Source: Algoriphagus resistens
Lineage (GTDB): Bacteria > Bacteroidota > Bacteroidia > Cytophagales > Cyclobacteriaceae
Assembly: GCF_001442615.1 (NCBI RefSeq)
Contig: NZ_LMXN01000002.1
Coordinates: 248,001-312,000 of the forward strand
Direction: 5' to 3'
Length of the DNA: 64,000 bases
A model generated the notes under the pieces. It did no database searches, was not told the DNA's origin, and saw only the letters and a program-made list of their open reading frames with translations. This document shows, piece after piece, positions 63,828 to 64,000 of this stretch (position 1 is its first letter; every line of letters begins with the position of its first letter). Both the position numbers and the translations under genes were made by a program.

Positions 63828-64000
63828 CAGAAGCGATATTCTAAACCCAATGAGAAATTCAGGTTGTTTCTAAAACGATCCGGACCAAGTTCATCATGGC
63901 TATAACCAGAGAACGCATAGACCATAAAGCGTTGTGTGACCAACTGCTGATAACCAACTCTTACACGGTAGGAATTCAGAAGCTGCGTGGGGTCACGGGT
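63827..64000 (-). CDS. Outer-membrane beta-barrel protein, C-terminal part
   Basis: The last 57 codons of a minus-strand gene are visible, running off the window. They alternate polar and hydrophobic residues (SYRVRVGYQQLV, RFMVYAFSGY) and end in LEYRF, the terminal Phe signature of outer-membrane barrels. A YaiO-like barrel is possible but not shown. It is upstream of, and coupled to, the 396-residue membrane protein. Confidence 0.65.
   Translation of the reverse strand, partial: TRDPTQLLNSYRVRVGYQQLVTQRFMVYAFSGYSHDELGPDRFRNNLNFSLGLEYRF

Overview
The window comes from a gliding-type Bacteroidota, most likely order Cytophagales near Algoriphagus/Cyclobacteriaceae. Evidence: a gldC gene, two SusC/BtuB-style TonB-dependent receptors with N-terminal carboxypeptidase-like domains, families largely confined to this phylum (DUF3098, DUF983, DUF4374, DUF4920, DUF6134, DUF6909), an arginine cluster with the Bacteroidota acyl-ornithine carbamoyltransferase, and promoters of the form TTG-N(19-21)-TAnnTTTG. 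It reads as ordinary chromosome. I found no insertion sequence, prophage, CRISPR array, plasmid function or rRNA.

Layout. 1-6.0 kb: the tail of a cut gene, an SMP-30 lactonase, a DUF4374 lipoprotein with its TonB-dependent receptor (probably iron/siderophore uptake), and a FrnE-like DsbA protein. 5.97-6.25 kb: a tandem repeat with a 92-bp period, whose core recurs at 59.0 kb. 6.3 kb: a tiny zinc-ribbon membrane protein. 6.65-15.3 kb: a possible leader peptide, then a complete arginine pathway (GNAT-argG-argC-argD-argF'-argB-argE-argH). It is followed without a visible terminator by a SulP transporter and a beta-carbonic anhydrase, which may supply bicarbonate. 17.6-20.3 kb: a SAM-I riboswitch and metY-metX. 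21.5-26.9 kb: ftsX-DUF3098-uppP-truB-ribF, a CoA transferase pair and gldC.

27-34 kb: a second large TonB receptor, a decayed PIG-L deacetylase remnant, and a 1139-residue lipoprotein joining a beta-propeller, HEAT repeats and a cytochrome c. 34.2-34.5 kb: two identical tRNA-Glu genes with their own promoter and terminator. 34.6-41.0 kb: GAPDH facing an arsenosugar-type cluster (VOC, two glycosyltransferases, DUF6134, the radical SAM protein ArsS, an AhpD-like protein), with a 1-Cys peroxiredoxin diverging from it. 41-46.6 kb: a TetR-controlled ABC/HlyD/TolC export operon whose ATPase has lost most catalytic motifs. 47-54.7 kb: a BCCT transporter, small conserved genes, a fused phosphatase-phosphoglycerate dehydrogenase (SerB-like + SerA), DinB, a muramidase-like protein with a damaged core, and a DEAD-box helicase.

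55-64 kb: a GyrI-like protein coupled to a membrane-anchored serine hydrolase, a small lipoprotein, a DUF6909 protein, MsrA, a DUF3253 protein, a SAM methyltransferase, an LTA-synthase-type phosphoglycerol transferase, and an envelope protein following a truncated outer-membrane beta-barrel gene. The least explained items are the repeat family, the degenerate ABC exporter, the arginine leader and the DUF6909 protein. No single wholly new system is proven by sequence alone.
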